From: Maea johnstoni
Lineage: Eukaryota > Annelida > Polychaeta > Spionida > Magelonidae
Length of the DNA: 64,000 nucleotides
Assembly: GCA_963942565.1 (NCBI GenBank)
Contig: OZ012698.1
Location: 28,605,916 to 28,669,915, forward strand
Direction of reading: 5' to 3'
How positions within the stretch are numbered: position 1 is the first letter of the stretch; each line of letters begins with the position of its first letter. Shown piece by piece: positions 60,724-64,000 of this stretch. The notes beneath the pieces are model-generated. The model was not told the DNA's origin, made no database searches, and saw only the letters and a program-made list of their open reading frames with translations. The position numbers and the translations under genes were made by a program.

Positions 60724-60854
60724 AAAATTGAGCTTTCCTGCAATATATTCAACTGGGAGTTTTAGACCCTCTTATACCTCACTCTTCCTCATTTATCAGC
60801 TGTTGGCTTATAACCCACCTGTCTGTTTGGTCCAACTATTTTGGTGATATCTAT

Positions 60855-61270
60855 CTGCTTATAGATTTTTTCAGAACATTTGTTGGAGAAATGTTAATTA
60901 GAAATTAGCAACAACTCTGCTTCAAATGATTTACCAAATGATTTACCAATTGATCTTTAAATAACTTCAAAATATCATAACAAGCAGATGACACTTCAAG
61001 GTCATCTTGTTTAGGTAGCTTTTCATTTCTACGGCCTAGCAGAACAGTGAGTGGTAAGGCTTAGTTACTTCCTCTGTCATAATGTGTCATCCTTGATGGT
61101 TTTAATCCATTTTATGCCTGTAGCGCCTAAATCTGCCTGATGTTTTTGGTGATACAATTGAGACCAGAGCAAAAACGTTGTTCGGAACCCAACCCATAAC
61201 TTACCTTCAAATGTTTTGTGAATTTTTACTCTCAAGTTATTCTCAAAAGTATCAGACGGCACTTGTTAAG
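60855..61270 (-). mobile_element. Two reverse MITE-B copies
   Basis: The first (about 60855-61010) has GGAGAAATGTTAATTAG and CTCTGCTTCAAATGATTT. The second (about 61103-61270) has AATCCATTTTATGCCTGTAG, TTACCTTCAAATGTTTTG and AAAAGTATCAGACGGCAC. Confidence 0.65.
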
Positions 61271-61694
61271 ATCTCTATGCAGTAGAGTTATTTTTGTGCT
61301 GCTAAAAGCATCCTGCTTGTAAGATTTGTTTCTGCGAACAGTCTTGTGGTTGGCAGTACTCGCAGCCTCTTTAAAGGTATTATGTGAGATGCGTTTGTCT
61401 ATCAAATAATGCTATGGCTGCCTAGGATAACAGCCTTTCTTTAATACCATTGCTATTAAAGAAACTGACTGATTGACCTCCAATTTTTTAACCTTTCAAC
61501 CCTAGACCTCATGACTTGCAATTGGATAATAATCAATATTTGCATTTATCATTATTTTTATTATTATCATAATTTTGATAATCATATGATCTGGGCCCCA
61601 AAATGACTCTGGTTTCCCTTCAATATATAAATTTTGGGTGAAAATTCTTATTTGAGCTCTGTTCTAGAAGTAGATGGCATGAAGACTTGGCATC
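61271..61694. other. Intergenic, nothing recognised
   Basis: No gene or repeat family identified; a short ATT/ATTATT-rich patch lies near 61550. Confidence 0.4.
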
Positions 61695-61925
61695 TTAACT
61701 CATTCACACTCAGAGCTTCTCTAGAAAGCATTGTCTGCTACTTTCATATTTTTGAAAATAACTTGGGAATAAAGGAAAAGTTCTCAAAATATTTGAAGGG
61801 GAGTTGTTGTTTGACCACTGGTTAACATTTCTCTTTCAAGTATTTTCTAAAAAAATGCTTTTGTTAGAAAAATATCTCCAAAATCGTCAGGACTGTTTTG
61901 GCCGCTGTGAGCATTAATGGGTTAA
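61695..61925 (+). mobile_element. MITE-B copy, complete
   Basis: TTAACTCATTCACACTC to GAGCATTAATGGGTTAA, TTAA at both ends, and the full core AAAATATTTGAAGGGGAG / CTCTTTCAAGTATTTTC. This is the best complete example of the family in the window. Confidence 0.85.
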
Positions 61926-62092
61926 ACCAATTCATGCCTTTGGTCTCTTTGACAAGTCTTGTATGATCCCAAGTTTAAAGTTGGGTTTTAAACAGAAATT
62001 CTTTCACATATTTTCTTTAACCTACTCTTGTCATGAAGAAGTCACTAAAATTGTAAGAGCTATTTTTGGGCGCTAAAGGCCTGAATGGGTTA
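61922..62092 (+). mobile_element. MITE-B short variant
   Basis: TTAAACCAATTCATGCC to GGCCTGAATGGGTTA, sharing its left TTAA with the preceding copy. The first half of the core is deleted. Confidence 0.75.
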
Positions 62093-62109
62093 CCAATATA
62101 TACTCCTTT

Positions 62110-62300
62110 ATCTTTTTGTTGAAAAGTGCCTTCTGAATGCTCCAGTCATTTGAATAGTACTAGGGAACATGGAACAAATTAGAAGAATATTTAAAGGAGT
62201 GTTTCAGTTAGATTCTGTTTAATATCTCTCCTATTTACCAAAAAATGCTTCCTTGAAATAGATGTTGCCAAAATACCTGTAGTGGTTCTGCTTCGGGCTC
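62110..62300 (+). mobile_element. MITE-B fragment
   Basis: Degenerate core GAATATTTAAAGGAGTG and ATATCTCTCCTATTTACC; the ends are lost. Confidence 0.5.
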
Positions 62301-62683
62301 CTGTAGGGAAAAGGGTGTTAAAACCCACAGAATCCTGTTTCTCGATTACCCGATTTATAGGGAAATAATGCCACCATCTTATGTCCACATTAAACACTTA
62401 TCTTGCAATTGAGGTATTTAGTATACATGCAGCAAGGAAACATTGGAAAGCGGAAACTACAAAGTATGTTATCTTGTTTTTGAAGGAATGTAGGGTATGA
62501 AAGCCTGGTCTTGTATAATTAATTTTTCAAATTTCTGGTTGTGAGATCCGATTGTTTGGAGTATGGAAGGATGATGTGGTTGGAAATGGTTGAATCAAAT
62601 TTTAAACTAATATTTCTTTTAATGCATTGTAGACTTCCCCAGGTCTAGTGTAAATTATCCTGTGTATATTTCAAAAGTGAGAC

Positions 62684-62689
62684 AATAAA
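62684..62689 (+). terminator. Candidate poly(A) signal 3
   Basis: AATAAA with a strong GT/T-rich element starting about 30 bases downstream (TTGTTCTGTTTTATTC). As a signal it is the best-looking of the candidates, but it would imply a 5.2-kb 3' UTR that includes several MITE-B copies, or it may belong to another transcript. Confidence 0.35.
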
Positions 62690-63054
62690 ATGTTTCAAGT
62701 AAATATGGTACATTGTTCTGTTTTATTCATTTTTGTTTGCTTATTGGTATTGTGAATCTAAGAAGAGTGGTGCCTGTCCAAAAAACTGAGTAATGAAAGA
62801 CAAATTATATGGAAGTGAATTTCTGTTTTCAGCCAAATTAATCACAATGTCCACCTTTCAGATTTGACAATATGACAATCGGTCACCGGTCCACAGAATG
62901 ATTGTCAGTCTTAGGGGAAACTAGGTCGCAATATCCAAATCTGCAGCATCCCAACATGAAAATTTATCAGGTTATATTTTCCTTTCTTAAGCTTCTAATA
63001 CATCTATTCTGTACACTTATTAATCAGGGGCCAACACATCAGCACTTGTTTTTA

Positions 63055-63275
63055 TTTACACTTAGTGGCCAAAACAGGCCTGACAACCTTGGAATAATAT
63101 TATCTACAAAAGCATTTTCTAGACAACATTTGAAGAAAATTTTATCAGAAGGCACACAACAACTGTAGTTCAAATATTTTGTGAACTTTCACTTAACTCC
63201 AAAGTTACTTTAAAACATTTGAAAATACCAGACAATACTTTCTAAAGGAACTCTTAAGTGTGAATGGTTTAAGCT
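63055..63275 (-). mobile_element. MITE-B copy, reverse
   Basis: GGCCAAAACAGGCCTGACAA, CAACTGTAGTTCAAATATT and AAAATACCAGACAATAC match the reversed family. The right end GTGTGAATGGTTTAAG is mutated. Confidence 0.65.
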
Positions 63276-63380
63276 GAATTGGGCATCTATTCCTACCCTG
63301 AACTTTCTGAAACCCTATAGCCACCAAGCAAAATTCTGAGATGTCTTCTTCATTGACTGTCTTAATATCGACTCATATGG

Positions 63381-63715
63381 CAGGGCTCGACGTTAAGGCT
63401 AGCCCCGGGCTAGTTATTGAATGTCAGGGCTAGTAAATTCCACATGTGAGTAGCCCTGAGGGACTAGATAGAATTAGAATATCAGCGCTTAAAAATAATG
63501 TAGCCCACCTTTGGCTCTGCATACCTGGATGATAATTTACCTCAATTTACCACAATACATTGTATTCTATTCATGTTATCAACAGAGGCTATGATATCAA
63601 CAGAGGTCACTGTTTGAGAAGAGTTGTCATTAATATCAGGGCTAGCAAAAATATTTGAGGGCTAGTAAAGGTTTCGGTAACTAGCCCTGAAGTTTTTTCT
63701 TAATGTTGAGACCTG
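63381..63715. mobile_element. hAT-type MITE
   Basis: 335 bp with inverted ends CAGGGCTCGACGTTAAG and TTAATGTTGAGACCTG. GGGCTAG units are repeated at both subterminal regions. No exact target duplication. Same terminus class as the element at 52726. Confidence 0.75.
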
Positions 63716-64000
63716 TATGGGTAATAGTTCTTTGTAGTCTTGAATAACTGTAAGTTATAGTTAAAGTATCATTTTCAGGCAGTAATTACACCCCTTTAAG
63801 CATTCACTAAAATTCCATGGTGCAGATGTCCAGATATCCAGTAGTCTAGTGGGCTGGTTCTCTCCAACCTTAACCCATTAAGGTGGGTCCAGCACTAAGG
63901 ACATTAGCTAGCATTTACTTCATTGACAGCTTGTAAGGGATTCTAAGACCAGTAAACTATATATTTCCTGAAAGAAGACCGTTTCAGCTACCTCACAATG
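63716..64000. other. Intergenic to window end
   Basis: No gene recognised. A TTAACCCATTAAGG at about 63871 may be the end of another MITE-B-like element running out of recognisable similarity. Confidence 0.35.

Overview
The window is eukaryotic nuclear DNA. It is AT-rich, has one gene with many introns, and is otherwise dense in transposon remnants. The gene is a clear animal cullin-4. The repeats (tRNA-derived SINEs, a Tx1/L1-type LINE, many TTAA-flanked and hAT-type miniature elements, foldback elements built of iterated inverted repeats, TTAGGG-like interstitial repeats) suggest a marine invertebrate, possibly a deuterostome such as an echinoderm or its relatives. That placement is inference; no species can be named from the sequence.

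Layout. 1-28.3 kb is intergenic and almost entirely repetitive: SINEs, at least two abundant TTAA-flanked miniature families (called MITE-A and MITE-B here), minisatellites, an old ~73-bp satellite and a 5.5-kb inverted-repeat element (22810-28267). A 200-bp run of N lies at 7261-7460. 28.9-30.5 kb is a foldback element with an exact 6-bp target duplication. 31.8-37.7 kb is a near full-length LINE bounded by a 14-bp target duplication, with one reverse-transcriptase polyprotein interrupted by two frameshifts and one stop. 38.3-38.5 kb is an interstitial telomere-like block. 38.5-41.2 kb, together with 28.47-28.70 kb, is a diverged second copy of 1.96-7.26 kb. It is a segmental duplication that includes the DNA just upstream of the cullin gene, and the second copy is split by about 9.8 kb of inserted elements.

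The gene. Cullin-4 runs on the + strand from the ATG at 41481 to the stop at 57415, in 18 coding exons with GT-AG introns throughout. The predicted protein is 807 aa, complete from N-terminal basic nuclear-localisation-like patches to the C-terminal neddylation domain. Its last 6 kb of flank (57.4-64 kb) holds the 3' untranslated region and a dense MITE-B cluster.

The most unusual thing seen is inside this gene. Several exons have their own splice-junction sequence copied, often many times, into the adjoining intron: the exon 2 donor (about 16 extra copies), the exon 5 acceptor (3 copies), the exon 13 acceptor (1), the exon 15 acceptor region (about 4) and the exon 16 donor end (about 3). These junction-spanning duplications make candidate decoy splice sites and look like a recurrent process in this locus.
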